Below are positions 25,858 to 36,848 of a stretch of DNA of 64,000 nt, piece after piece (the stretch's first letter is position 1; every line of letters begins with the position of its first letter). Below the pieces are notes generated by a model. That model was not told where the DNA came from and made no database searches. It saw nothing but the letters and a program-made list of their open reading frames with translations. Source of the DNA: Micromonospora_G sp044901685 (lineage in GTDB: Bacteria > Actinomycetota > Actinomycetes > Mycobacteriales > Micromonosporaceae); NCBI RefSeq assembly GCF_044901685.1, contig NZ_JBJDPS010000002.1, positions 992,001-1,056,000 of the forward strand, given 5' to 3'. Both the position numbers and the translations under genes were made by a program.

Positions 25858-27872
25858 TTCGAGGTCTCGGTTTCGACGACGGGTGCGTACCCGGGGGTGG
25901 CGGGCGGGGTCGGGGCGGCGGGGTGGTGCACGGTGAAGACGTGGGCGGGTTGGTTCGGGTCGAGCCCGACCACGTTGTACTGGCCCCAGTCGTACCGGGC
26001 GCCGCTGAGCTGGTCGTAGACGGTGAACCGGTCGGACCAGTCGAGGCCGAGCGCGGGCAGGTCGAGGCTGAGGTTGCCCCACTGGGCGTGGTAGGGGTCG
26101 AGCGAGCAGACCACCAGCACGGTGTTGCCGGTCACCTCGTCCCGTTTGGACCAGCAGAGCAGTTGTCCGTTGTCGCTGTGGTGGAACCGCAGGTTGCGCA
26201 GCCAGTGCAGCGCCGGGTTCTTTCGGCGTACGGCGTTGAGCCGGGCGATGAACGGCGCCAGGGAGTGGCCCGCCGCCTCCTGTGCCGTCCAGTCCCGGGG
26301 GCGCAGCTCGTACTTCTCGCTGTTCAGGTACTCCTCGCCGCCGGGCAGCGCCTCGTGTTCGAGGAGTTCGAAGCCGGCGTAGATGCCCCAGGAGGGGGAG
26401 AGCAGGCTGGCCAGCACCGTACGGATCTTGAAGATCGACGGCACCCCCTGCTGGAGCGGCTCGGGCAGGATGTCCGGGGTGTTCGGCCAGAAGTTGGGGC
26501 GCATGTAGTCGGCCGCCGCCAGCAGCTCGGCGCAGTAGTCGCGCAGCTCGTCCGCGCTGTACCGCCAACTGAAGTACGTGTACGACTGGGTGAAGCCGAT
26601 TTTGCCGAGGCCGTGCATGACGGTCGGGCGGGTGAACGCCTCGGCGAGGAAGAGCACGTCCGGGTCGAGCCGCTTGACCTCGCGGATCAGCCACTCCCAG
26701 AAGTCGAACGGCTTGGTGTGCGGGTTGTCCACCCGGAAGATCCGTACGCCCTGCGCGACCCAGTGGGTGACCACCCGGAGGATCTCGGCCCGGATTCCGT
26801 CCGGGTCCCGGTCGAAGTCGAGCGGATAGATGTCCTGGTACTTCTTCGGCGGATTCTCCGCGTACGCGATCGAGCCGTCGGCGAGGGTGGTGAACCACTC
26901 CGGGTGTTCGGTCACCCAGGGGTGGTCGGGGGCGACCTGGAGGGCCAGGTCCATCGCGATCTCCAGGCCGACGTCGTTCGCGGCGGCGACAAACCGGCGG
27001 AAGTCGTCGAGGGTGCCGAGGTCGGGGTGGATCGTGTCGTGGCCACCTTCCTCGGCGCCGATCGCCCACGGCGAGCCGACGTCGTCCGGGCCGGCGGCGA
27101 GGGCGTTGTCGCGGCCCTTGCGGTTGACCCGGCCGATCGGGTGGATCGGCGGCAGGTAGAGCACGTCGAAGCCCATCGCCGCGACACCGGGCAGCCGGCT
27201 GGCGGCGGTGGCGAAGGTGCCGTGCTCGGCCGGTTTGCCCTCCGACGGCGGGGCCACCCCCTCCGAGCGGGGGAAGAACTCGTACCAGGCGGAGAAGAGG
27301 GCACGTGTCCGGTCGGTCCAGATCGGATGGTCGTCGCTCCGGGTGACCAGGCGCCGTACCGGATGGGTCCAGAGCAGGTCGGCCAGGCCCAGGGCGGGGG
27401 CCAGGCGCTGCCCGAGCGGCAGCCCCGGGTCACGCAGCGCGGCGGCGGCGGCCTCCACCCCGGCCCGCTCGTCGGTCGGCACCAGGGCCGCCGCCTCGTC
27501 CAGCAGCGCGGCCCCCTCGGCGAGGTCGTTGCCGAGTTCAGTCGCGTCCTGCCCGGCGGCGGTCTTCTTGCCGACGGCGTCGCGCCAGGTCAGGTACGGG
27601 TCCTCGAACGCCTCCACGGCGAAGGTCCAGGCACCGACCGCGTCCGGGGTGATGGTGGCGTACCACCGGTCGTCCCAGCCGGGGCGCATCCGGGTGAACG
27701 GCCTCGGCCCGCCGTCCGGGCCGGACCAGACCACGTTGCAGCCCAGCGCCCGGTGACCCTCCCGGTACGCCAGCGCGGTGACCGGCACCAGCTCGCCCAC
27801 CACCGCCTTGGCCGGATAGCGACCGCACGCCACCGAGGGGGTGATCTCTTCGATCGGAAACCGTCCCGTCAC
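25854..27872 (-). CDS. glgE: Alpha-1,4-glucan:maltose-1-phosphate maltosyltransferase
   Basis: A 672-residue GH13_3 enzyme that transfers maltosyl units from alpha-maltose-1-phosphate to the non-reducing end of alpha-1,4-glucan. Seen: nucleophile Asp in FRVDNPHTKP, acid Glu in FLAEAFTRP, and N-terminal all-beta domain with ITPSVACGRYPAK. GTG 27872 is the best start, just before GRFPIEEITPSVACG. It lies between glgM and glgB in one strand cluster. In mycobacteria this pathway produces glycogen and capsular glucan. Confidence 0.95.
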   Translation of the reverse strand: MTGRFPIEEITPSVACGRYPAKAVVGELVPVTALAYREGHRALGCNVVWSGPDGGPRPFTRMRPGWDDRWYATITPDAVGAWTFAVEAFEDPYLTWRDAVGKKTAAGQDATELGNDLAEGAALLDEAAALVPTDERAGVEAAAAALRDPGLPLGQRLAPALGLADLLWTHPVRRLVTRSDDHPIWTDRTRALFSAWYEFFPRSEGVAPPSEGKPAEHGTFATAASRLPGVAAMGFDVLYLPPIHPIGRVNRKGRDNALAAGPDDVGSPWAIGAEEGGHDTIHPDLGTLDDFRRFVAAANDVGLEIAMDLALQVAPDHPWVTEHPEWFTTLADGSIAYAENPPKKYQDIYPLDFDRDPDGIRAEILRVVTHWVAQGVRIFRVDNPHTKPFDFWEWLIREVKRLDPDVLFLAEAFTRPTVMHGLGKIGFTQSYTYFSWRYSADELRDYCAELLAAADYMRPNFWPNTPDILPEPLQQGVPSIFKIRTVLASLLSPSWGIYAGFELLEHEALPGGEEYLNSEKYELRPRDWTAQEAAGHSLAPFIARLNAVRRKNPALHWLRNLRFHHSDNGQLLCWSKRDEVTGNTVLVVCSLDPYHAQWGNLSLDLPALGLDWSDRFTVYDQLSGARYDWGQYNVVGLDPNQPAHVFTVHHPAAPTPPATPGYAPVVETETSK

Positions 27873-27978
27873 GGTTGCCAACCTACTGCCCCCGTCGCCC
27901 CGGTGCCCGGTCGAAATCCGATCACCCCACTGCGCCGCAGCCCAGGCCGTCCTTGCCGATCGGGCGCCGCGCCACGGG

Positions 27979-29220
27979 TCAGGCGGCCGGCAGCACCGAC
28001 CGGTAGACGTCCATGGTCCGTTGCGCGACGGCGTCCCAGGAGAAGTGCGCCACCGCCCGGCGTCGCCCGGCCCGGCCGAACTCGGCGGTGCGGTCCGGGT
28101 CGGCCAGCAGGGTGTTGATCGCCGCCGCCAGGTCGGCCACGAAGCGCTCCGGGTGCAGCGGGGTGCCGGTCCCGTCGTCGGCCTGGTCGATCCCGACCAG
28201 CAGCCCGGTCTCCCCGTCCGCGACCACCTCGGGAATGCCGCCGGTGGCGGTGGCGACGACCGCCGTCTCGCAGGCCATCGCCTCCAGGTTGACGATCCCC
28301 ATCGGTTCGTAGACCGACGGGCAGACAAAGACCGTGCTGTGGCTGAGCACCTGCACCACCTCGTGCTTGGGCAGCATCTCGGCCACCCAGACCACGCCGT
28401 CACGGCCCGCCCGCAGTTCGGACACGAGCGACTCCACCTCGTACCCGATCTCGGGGGTGTCCGGTGCGCCGGCCAGCAGCACGAGCTGGGCCTCCGGTGG
28501 CAGCGACCGGGCCGCCCGGAGCAGGTACGGCAGCCCCTTCTGCCGGGTCACCCGGCCGACGTACGTCACACTCGGCCGGTCCGGGTCCACCCCCAACCGG
28601 CGCAGCACGTCGGTACGCGGGTCCGGGGCGTACTGCCGGGTGTCGATGCCGTTGTGCACCACCCGCACCCGGTCCGGTGACACCTCGGGATAGGCGGCGA
28701 GCAGGTCCCGCCGCATGCCGGCGGAGACGGCGATCACCGCGTCGGCGGCGGTCACCGAGGTCCGTTCGCACCACGAGGAGAGGGCGTAGCCGCCACCGAG
28801 CTGCTCCGCCTTCCACGGTCGTAGCGGCTCCAGGCTGTGCGCGGTCATTACGTGCGGTACGCCGTACAGGAGCTTGGCGACGTGGCCGGCGAGGTTGGCG
28901 TACCAGGTGTGGCTGTGCACCAGGTCGGCGCCGGCGCACCCGGCGGCCATGGCCAGGTCGACGCCCATGGTGCGCAGCGCCGGGTTGGCCCCGGTCAGCT
29001 CCACCGGCTCCGGGTAGGCGAACACCCCCGGCGGGTCGTCCGGCCCGGTACGCGGCGCGCCGAAGCAGCGCACCCGCAGGTCGGCCAGCGCCCGCAGTTC
29101 CCGGGCGAGGTACTCGACGTGTACGCCGGCCCCGCCGTACACCTCCGGTGGGTACTCGCGGGTCAGCAGGTCGATCCGGAGTCGTCCGTCGTACGGTGCG
29201 GGTTCGGCCACGTTCCGCAC
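27979..29220 (-). CDS. glgM: Alpha-maltose-1-phosphate synthase / glycogen synthase-like (GT4)
   Basis: A 413-residue GT-B glycosyltransferase. The N-terminus has LLTREYPPEVYGGAGVH, typical of the actinobacterial GlgM group, which makes alpha-maltose-1-phosphate from ADP-glucose and glucose-1-phosphate. The C-terminal donor domain has VYEPMGIVNLEAMA, the conserved E-x7-E pattern. GTG 29220 or GTG 29211 is the start. Divergent from glgC with only 63 bp between, so supply of ADP-glucose and its use are probably co-regulated. A plain glycogen synthase activity cannot be excluded. Confidence 0.87.
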   Translation of the reverse strand: MRNVAEPAPYDGRLRIDLLTREYPPEVYGGAGVHVEYLARELRALADLRVRCFGAPRTGPDDPPGVFAYPEPVELTGANPALRTMGVDLAMAAGCAGADLVHSHTWYANLAGHVAKLLYGVPHVMTAHSLEPLRPWKAEQLGGGYALSSWCERTSVTAADAVIAVSAGMRRDLLAAYPEVSPDRVRVVHNGIDTRQYAPDPRTDVLRRLGVDPDRPSVTYVGRVTRQKGLPYLLRAARSLPPEAQLVLLAGAPDTPEIGYEVESLVSELRAGRDGVVWVAEMLPKHEVVQVLSHSTVFVCPSVYEPMGIVNLEAMACETAVVATATGGIPEVVADGETGLLVGIDQADDGTGTPLHPERFVADLAAAINTLLADPDRTAEFGRAGRRRAVAHFSWDAVAQRTMDVYRSVLPAA

Positions 29221-29283
29221 ACTAGCCCAGCGGGTTGCCCGGTACGACTGGTGCGAACGGCCGGGCGTGGTTAGCGTCGGTAC

Positions 29284-30516
29284 ATGTCGCCCAAGGTCCT
29301 CGCCATCGTGCTGGCCGGCGGCGAGGGCAAGCGCCTGATGCCGCTGACCACCGACCGCGCCAAGCCGGCCGTGCCGTTCGGCGGCATGTACCGCATGATC
29401 GATTTCGTCCTGTCCAACCTGGCCAACGGCGGCTACCTCAAGATCGTCGTGTTGACCCAGTACAAGTCGCACTCGCTGGACCGGCACGTCACCAAGACCT
29501 GGCGGATGTCGAACCTGCTCGGCAACTACGTCGCTCCGGTCCCGGCCCAGCAGCGGCGCGGCCCCTGGTGGTTCGCCGGCTCGGCCGACGCGATCTACCA
29601 GAGCTTCAACCTGATCAACGACGAGAAGCCGGACTACGTGATCGTCTTCGGCGCGGACCACATCTACCGGATGGACCCCCGGCAGATGGTCGCCGACCAC
29701 ATCAACTCCGGCGCCGGTGTCACCGTCGCCGGTATCCGCCAGCCGCTGAGCCAGGCCGACCAGTTCGGCGTGATCGAGGTCGGCCCGGACGGCCGTCGGA
29801 TCCAGGCGTTCCGGGAGAAGCCCAGCGACGCGCGCGGGCTGCCCGACTCGCCGGACGAGATCTACGCCTCGATGGGCAACTACGTCTTCACCACCGAGGT
29901 GCTCTGCGAGGCGGTCGAACGCGACGCGGCGGACAAGGCCAGCCGGCACGACATGGGCGGCAGCATCATCCCGATGCTGGTCGACCGGGGCGAGGCGAAC
30001 GTCTACGACTTCCGCGACAACGAGGTGCCCGGCAGCACCGAGCGGGACCAGGGATACTGGCGCGACGTCGGGACGCTCGACTCGTTCTACGAGGCGCACA
30101 TGGACCTGATCGCGATCCATCCGATCTTCAACCTCTACAACTCGGCCTGGCCGATCTACACCGACCACCCGCCGTGGCCGCCGGCCAAGTTCGTGCACGG
30201 CTGGCAGGAGCGGGTCGGCCGGGCGGTCGGCTCGATGATCTCGCCCGGGGTGGTGGTCTCCGGGTCGCTGGTGGAGAACTCGGTGGTCTCGCCGAACGTC
30301 CGGGTCAACTCGTGGGCCCACGTCGAGGGCTCGGTGCTGATGGAGGGCGTGGACATCGGCCGGCACGCGGTGGTGCGGAACGCGATCCTGGACAAGAACG
30401 TGGTGGTCCCGGAGGGCGCCGAGATCGGCGTGGACCTGGAACGCGACCGTGCCCGCTACACCGTCTCCGAGGCCGGGATCGTCGTCATCGGAAAGGGCCA
30501 CCGGGTCGAGCCGTAA
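29284..30516 (+). CDS. glgC: Glucose-1-phosphate adenylyltransferase
   Basis: A 410-residue enzyme making ADP-glucose from glucose-1-phosphate and ATP. Seen: LAGGEGKRLMPLT nucleotide-binding loop, FGADHIYRMD catalytic region, FREKPSD and the sugar-binding SMGNYVF. The C-terminal left-handed beta-helix carries hexapeptide-like repeats. It is divergent from glgM; pgm follows 87 bp downstream on the same strand. Confidence 0.95.
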   Translation: MSPKVLAIVLAGGEGKRLMPLTTDRAKPAVPFGGMYRMIDFVLSNLANGGYLKIVVLTQYKSHSLDRHVTKTWRMSNLLGNYVAPVPAQQRRGPWWFAGSADAIYQSFNLINDEKPDYVIVFGADHIYRMDPRQMVADHINSGAGVTVAGIRQPLSQADQFGVIEVGPDGRRIQAFREKPSDARGLPDSPDEIYASMGNYVFTTEVLCEAVERDAADKASRHDMGGSIIPMLVDRGEANVYDFRDNEVPGSTERDQGYWRDVGTLDSFYEAHMDLIAIHPIFNLYNSAWPIYTDHPPWPPAKFVHGWQERVGRAVGSMISPGVVVSGSLVENSVVSPNVRVNSWAHVEGSVLMEGVDIGRHAVVRNAILDKNVVVPEGAEIGVDLERDRARYTVSEAGIVVIGKGHRVEP

Positions 30517-30603
30517 GGTCAGTTCGTACACCCGGCGTCAGCGCAGAGACGGGCGCCGCAGCACAGACAGGCTCCGCGTCAGAGCCAGGAGGAGAATCCG
30601 CCG

Positions 30604-32250
<1,647 letters not shown>

Positions 32251-32276
32251 TCCGCCGATCAGGTGGAACCGTCCGG

Positions 32277-32313
32277 ACAAGGGTCTCTTCTCCGTCGAGA
32301 AAGGGACCCTTGT
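32277..32313 (+). terminator. Terminator hairpin after pgm
   Basis: Outer arms ACAAGGGTC and GACCCTTGT with a further TTCTC/GAGAA stem inside and a short loop, 27 bp after the pgm stop. It resembles an intrinsic terminator. It shares a general shape, but not the core, with the AAGGAAGGGCCC palindromes. Confidence 0.7.
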
Positions 32314-32431
32314 TCGTGGATAAATCCCGGCGATCTTGTGGTGGGTCGGTATAGCGTCGGGCGACTGTGAACGGGTCGCGCGACGCTTTGTCGAGCCCGA
32401 ATGAGATTTCACCCGGTTGGGGGACGGTTCC

Positions 32432-33418
32432 TTGGGTTCAGGTGTTGATCTCGCAATCGAGACTTCCGGCCTGGTGAAGATGTTCGGCACCAATCGTGCG
32501 GTCGACGGGGTCGATCTCGCCGTACCGGCCGGTCGTGTCTACGGCTTCCTCGGGCCGAACGGCGCGGGCAAGACGACCACCATCCGGATGCTCGCGACCC
32601 TGCTGCGACCGGACGGCGGCAGCGGGCGGGTGTTCGGGCACGACATCGTCCGCGAGGCCGACGCGGTGCGCGCCCGGGTCGGCCTGACCGGGCAGTACGC
32701 CTCGGTCGACGACGAACTGACCGGCCGGGAGAACCTGGTCATGCTGGCCCGGCTGCTCGGCTTCGGGTGGGCTCCGGCGGCACGCCGGACCGACGAACTG
32801 CTGGCCGCGTTCGGGCTCGACGAGGCGGCCGGGCGGCTGGTGAAGACCTACTCCGGCGGCATGCGACGGCGGCTCGACATCGCGGCCAGCATCGTGGTCA
32901 CCCCGGACCTGCTGTTCCTGGACGAGCCGACCACCGGGCTCGACCCGCGCAGCCGCAACCAGGTCTGGGACATCGTCCGGGCGCTGGTCGACTCGGGCAC
33001 CACCGTCCTGCTCACCACGCAGTACCTGGAGGAGGCGGACCAGCTCGCCGACCGGATCGCGGTGATCGACCACGGGCGGGTGATCGCCGAGGGGACCAGC
33101 GGCGAGCTGAAGTCCTCGGTCGGCGCCGGTGCCGTACGGGTCCGACTGCGCGAGGCCGAGCAGCGTCCCGCGGCGGAGCTGGTGCTCACCGAGGCGCTCG
33201 GCGTACCGGTGGTGTCGGAGTCCGACCCGCTCGCCCTCACCGCCCGGGTCGCGGACCCGGAGCGGGTGGCGACCGCCCTGGTCGAGCTGAACCGGGCCGG
33301 GCTCGCGGTCACCGACTTCTCGCTCGGGCAACCGAGCCTCGACGAGGTCTTCCTGGCGTTGACCGGCCATCCCGCGCGGGAGAGCGCGGACGAGACCACG
33401 GCGGAGGTGCCGGCATGA
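32432..33418 (+). CDS. ABC transporter ATPase, DrrA-like
   Basis: A 328-residue ABC ATPase. Seen: Walker A GPNGAGKTTT, Q-loop GLTGQYASVDDEL, signature YSGGMRRRLD, Walker B LLFLDEPTTGLD, and the C-terminal extension typical of daunorubicin-resistance DrrA proteins. With the permease that overlaps its stop (ATGA) it forms an exporter, probably for a hydrophobic drug or lipid. The start is TTG 32432 with a GGGGGA site, or TTG 32417. Confidence 0.92.
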   Translation: MGSGVDLAIETSGLVKMFGTNRAVDGVDLAVPAGRVYGFLGPNGAGKTTTIRMLATLLRPDGGSGRVFGHDIVREADAVRARVGLTGQYASVDDELTGRENLVMLARLLGFGWAPAARRTDELLAAFGLDEAAGRLVKTYSGGMRRRLDIAASIVVTPDLLFLDEPTTGLDPRSRNQVWDIVRALVDSGTTVLLTTQYLEEADQLADRIAVIDHGRVIAEGTSGELKSSVGAGAVRVRLREAEQRPAAELVLTEALGVPVVSESDPLALTARVADPERVATALVELNRAGLAVTDFSLGQPSLDEVFLALTGHPARESADETTAEVPA

Positions 33419-34260
33419 CCACCAGCGCGCCGACCACGAATGTTCGACCGGTGAGCGAGGACGCCCTGCGCGCGGTGCTCGCGACCCGGGCCCGGCCACC
33501 GCGACCGAGCGCACTCTCCGCGTCGGTGACCTTCGGCTGGCGGGCGATGCGCAAGATCCGTCATGTCCCGGAGCAGCTTTTCGACGTCACGATCTTCCCG
33601 GTCATGCTGACGCTGATCTTCACTTATCTGCTCGGTGGCGCACTGGCCGGCTCACCCCGCGACTATTTGCAGTACCTGCTCCCCGGAATCCTGCTCCAGA
33701 CCGTCGTAATGATCACCATGTACACCGGGATGACGTTGAACAACGACATCACCAAGGGGATCTTCGACCGATTCCGTACGCTGCCGATCTGGCGGCCGTC
33801 GGCGATCGTCGGCGCGCTGCTCGGCGACGCCCTCCGGTACGCCCTGGCCTCGGTCGTGGTCCTCGGCCTCGGGCTGGCGCTGGGCTTCCGGCCCGGTGGC
33901 GGCCCGCTCGGCGTGCTGCTCGGGGTGCTCCTGGTGCTGCTCTTCTCGTTCAGCCTGACCTGGGTCTGGACCATGTTCGGCCTGCTGCTGCGGACCCAGA
34001 ACTCGGTGATGGGGGTGAGCATGATGGTGCTCTTCCCGCTCACCTTCGGCAGCAACATCTTTGTCAACCCGAGCACCATGCCGGGCTGGCTGGAGGGGGT
34101 CGTGCGGGCCAACCCGATCAGTCACACCGCGACCGCGGTGCGCGGCCTGATGGCCGGCACGGCGACCGCCGGTCAGGTCGGCGCCGTGCTGCTGGCCTGC
34201 CTGGTCCTGATCGGGATCTTCGGCCCGCTCACCATGCACCTCTACCGGAACAAGCGGTAG
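33415..34260 (+). CDS. ABC-2 type permease, DrrB-like
   Basis: A 281-residue permease with six predicted membrane helices and the ABC2 signature region (GVSMMVLFPLTFGSNIFVNP, then MPGWL and NPISHTATAVRGL). The N-terminal 30 residues are cytoplasmic and Thr/Pro/Arg-rich. ATG 33415 overlaps the ATPase stop and has a GGCGGAGG site. The next gene, a regulator, converges on it. Confidence 0.92.
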   Translation: MTTSAPTTNVRPVSEDALRAVLATRARPPRPSALSASVTFGWRAMRKIRHVPEQLFDVTIFPVMLTLIFTYLLGGALAGSPRDYLQYLLPGILLQTVVMITMYTGMTLNNDITKGIFDRFRTLPIWRPSAIVGALLGDALRYALASVVVLGLGLALGFRPGGGPLGVLLGVLLVLLFSFSLTWVWTMFGLLLRTQNSVMGVSMMVLFPLTFGSNIFVNPSTMPGWLEGVVRANPISHTATAVRGLMAGTATAGQVGAVLLACLVLIGIFGPLTMHLYRNKR

Positions 34261-34279
34261 GCGGGCGCGGTCCCCGGCG

Positions 34280-35113
34280 TCAGATGCCCTGACCGGCGAC
34301 AACCGAGAGCAGGCGCAGCTTGTCGTAGCTCTCACTGCCCGGGGTGGCGGTGTAGACCACCAGCGACTGGGACTGGTCGGGGTCGACCAGCACCTGGCAG
34401 TGCAGTTCGAGCAGGCCGAGCCGTGGGTGTTGGATGCGCTTCGGCGCACAGTACGGGCCGCCGACCGGATGTTCACGCCAGATCTCGGCGAACTCGCCAC
34501 TGGCGGCGAGCAGCGCTTCGACGATGGTCGCCGCCCCGGAGCCGGCACCCTGGCCGGTGTACGCGCGATGCAGGTCGGACGCGATGAGCCGGCCCTGTGC
34601 CTCGTGGTCCTCGGCGGGGTAGATCAGCCGCGCGGCCGGGTCGTTGAACCACCGGTAGTGCCAACTGCGGGCCAGGCCCTGGTGGACGCTCTCGTCACCG
34701 AGCAGCGCGACCGAGAGCCTGGTCTGCTTCAGCGTCTCGCCGAGGTCGCTGACCACCTGGGCGGCCACGTCGTCCAGCCCGTCGAAGATGCGCATCATGC
34801 CCGGGTTGATGTGGTCGGTACGCCGGACCCGACGCGGGGTCGGATAACCACCGAGACGGAACAGGTGGTCCCGCTCCTCGATCGAGAGGCGTAGCCCACG
34901 GGAGATCGCGGCGAGCATCTGCTCCGACGGGTGCGGGCCGCGTTGCTGCTCGATCCGGCTGTAGTAGTCGGTGGACATGTCGCTCAGTGCGGCCACCTCC
35001 TCCCGGCGCAGCCCGCCGGTACGGCGCCGCGACCCCCGGGGCAACCCGACGTCCTCGGGTTGCAGCGCCTCCCGCCGGGTACGGAGGAACTCGGCGAGCC
35101 TCGCGCGATCCAT
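34280..35113 (-). CDS. XRE-family regulator with MmyB-like ligand domain
   Basis: A 277-residue regulator. The N-terminal helix-turn-helix includes GGLRREEVAALSDMSTDYYSRIEQQRG-like sequence (residues about 33-60). The rest resembles the MmyB-like PAS-type domain, with the conserved RWFNDPAARL and the C-terminal VVYTATPGSESYDKL. Such proteins usually control the divergent oxidoreductase gene; here that is the aldehyde dehydrogenase at 35359. A fatty-acid-like ligand is known for some relatives but is not shown here. Confidence 0.88.
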   Translation of the reverse strand: MDRARLAEFLRTRREALQPEDVGLPRGSRRRTGGLRREEVAALSDMSTDYYSRIEQQRGPHPSEQMLAAISRGLRLSIEERDHLFRLGGYPTPRRVRRTDHINPGMMRIFDGLDDVAAQVVSDLGETLKQTRLSVALLGDESVHQGLARSWHYRWFNDPAARLIYPAEDHEAQGRLIASDLHRAYTGQGAGSGAATIVEALLAASGEFAEIWREHPVGGPYCAPKRIQHPRLGLLELHCQVLVDPDQSQSLVVYTATPGSESYDKLRLLSVVAGQGI

Positions 35114-35314
35114 CGACCTGTCTCCTTCCGTACTCGGGCCCGGGTCGGGTGCACCGTGGGTGCCTCGCTCGGACCGGGCCCGCGTCGGGTTGCTCTCCTC
35201 TTTCCCGGCGGCACCACGTCTGGCACAACAGCCCTCCGGCCGGAAGTGTTTCCCGCTGACCTCGACCCTGCCGGCCGCGTCGGTGGGGAACCAGGTGCGG
35301 GTCGTCCGGGGACC

Positions 35315-35323
35315 GGTAGTACC
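35315..35323. promoter_or_regulatory. Candidate operator GGTA-G-TACC
   Basis: A 9-bp palindrome 35 bp before the aldehyde dehydrogenase start, in the 245-bp gap between it and the divergent MmyB-like regulator. It is a possible regulator site; one short palindrome is weak evidence. Confidence 0.3.
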
Positions 35324-35358
35324 TGGATCGGCCGGTCAGGGCGTCCCAGAGTCGAGTC

Positions 35359-36786
35359 ATGAACACGTCTACCCGGGTCGTGACCGGCCACTGGATCAAC
35401 GGCGAGACCGTCGCCGGAACCGACCAAAACCCCCTCACAGTCACAAACCCGGCGAACGGCGACATCGTCGCGGAGGTGTCGGCCGGCTCCGCCGCCGACG
35501 TCGACCTCGCCGTCGCCGCCGCCCGCGCGGCCTTCCCCGGCTGGGCCGCGACCTCTCCGGCAGAGCGCGCCGCCGTCCTTCACCGCGTCGCCGAGGGGCT
35601 GGAGGCCCGGGTGGAGGAGATCGCCACCACGCTCACCGCCGAGATGGGCTCGCCGATCGGCATGTCCCGTACCGCCCAGGTTTTCTTCCCGGTCGCGGTC
35701 GCGCGGTCGTTCACCGCCCTCGCGGCCGACTTCGCCTGGACCGAGCAGGTCGGCAACTCACTGGTCGTACGCGAGCCGATCGGCGTCGTCGGCGCGATCA
35801 CGCCGTGGAACTTCCCGCTCCAGCAGATCGTCTCCAAGCTCGCACCCGCCCTGCTGGCCGGCAACACCATCGTCCTCAAACCGTCCGAGGTGGCACCGCT
35901 GACCGCGCGGATCCTCGCCGAGGTCACCGCCGACGCCGGGCTGCCACCGGGGGTCCTCAACGTCGTGTACGGCGAGGGCGCGGTGGTCGGTGAGGCGATC
36001 TCCGCCCACCCGGACATCGACATGGTGTCGTTCACCGGCTCCACCCGGGCCGGTAGGCGGATCTCCTCGGTCGCCGCGCGGACGGTCAAGCGGGTCACCC
36101 TCGAACTGGGCGGCAAGGGGGCGAACCTGATCCTCGACGGCGCCGACCTGGCCGAGGCGGCCGAGAAGGGGGTGATGATGGCCTTCACCAACGGTGGGCA
36201 GGTCTGCGGTGCCTGGCCCCGGATGCTGGTCCCGGCGGCCCGTCACGACGAGATCGTGCGGCTCGTGGTGGCCGCCGCCGCCGCGTACACCGTGGGCGAG
36301 CCGACGGACGAGGCCACCCGGATCGGCCCGATGGCCTCGGAGGAGCACCGACGCAAGGTCGACGGTTACATCGAGCGTGGCATCGCGGACGGCGCGACGC
36401 TGGTGTACGGCGGACCGGGGCGACCGGAGGGTCTGGAGAAGGGCGCGTACGTCCGGCCGACCGTCTTCGCCGACGTCGACCCGTACTCGACGATCGCCCA
36501 GGAGGAGATCTTCGGCCCGGTGCTGACGATCATTCCGTACGCGGACGAGGACCAGGCCGTCGAGATCGCCAACAGCACCCAGTACGGGCTCACCTCCGGC
36601 GTCTTCGGCGAGCGTGAGCACGCCCTGGCGGTCGCCCGACGGCTGCGCGTGGGCCAGGTGGACGTCAACGGCGGCCAGTGGAACCCGCTTGCCCCGTTCG
36701 GCGGCTACAAGCAGTCCGGCAACGGCCGCGAGTTCGGCCGGATGGGTCTGGAGGAGTTCCTCGAAACCAAGTCCATCCAGCTCTGA
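35359..36786 (+). CDS. Aldehyde dehydrogenase family protein
   Basis: A 475-residue NAD(P)+-dependent aldehyde dehydrogenase. Seen: TPWNFPLQQ (Asn of the oxyanion hole), FTGSTRAGRR, general base Glu in LELGGKGANLI and nucleophile C283 in GGQVCGAWPRML, plus EEIFGPVLTI. The substrate is unknown. It faces an MmyB-like regulator, the usual arrangement for an aldehyde-inducible enzyme, and is followed by palindromic repeat copy D. Confidence 0.92.
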   Translation: MNTSTRVVTGHWINGETVAGTDQNPLTVTNPANGDIVAEVSAGSAADVDLAVAAARAAFPGWAATSPAERAAVLHRVAEGLEARVEEIATTLTAEMGSPIGMSRTAQVFFPVAVARSFTALAADFAWTEQVGNSLVVREPIGVVGAITPWNFPLQQIVSKLAPALLAGNTIVLKPSEVAPLTARILAEVTADAGLPPGVLNVVYGEGAVVGEAISAHPDIDMVSFTGSTRAGRRISSVAARTVKRVTLELGGKGANLILDGADLAEAAEKGVMMAFTNGGQVCGAWPRMLVPAARHDEIVRLVVAAAAAYTVGEPTDEATRIGPMASEEHRRKVDGYIERGIADGATLVYGGPGRPEGLEKGAYVRPTVFADVDPYSTIAQEEIFGPVLTIIPYADEDQAVEIANSTQYGLTSGVFGEREHALAVARRLRVGQVDVNGGQWNPLAPFGGYKQSGNGREFGRMGLEEFLETKSIQL

Positions 36787-36793
36787 TCGCGGT

Positions 36794-36847
36794 GCAAGGA
36801 AGGGCCCTTTGTTAACGCTATAGCGTTAACAAAGGGCCCTTCCTTGC
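36794..36847. terminator. Palindromic repeat, copy D (bidirectional terminator-like)
   Basis: A perfect 54-bp palindrome: 27-bp arms (36794-36820, 36821-36847) with no unpaired centre, core AAGGAAGGGCCC, inner part TTTGTTAACGCTA. It lies between the convergent aldehyde dehydrogenase and M14 carboxypeptidase genes and ends one base before the latter's stop codon. Confidence 0.88.
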
Positions 36848-36848
36848 G

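Noticed and set aside
29221..30531. N-terminal extension of the glgM frame to 850 residues
   Set aside because: The extension is antisense to glgC and has no ribosome site; glgM starts at 29220 or 29211.
32277..32313. Fifth member of the AAGGAAGGGCCC palindrome family
   Set aside because: It forms a good hairpin but lacks the shared core and inner GTTAA block, so it is treated as an ordinary terminator.
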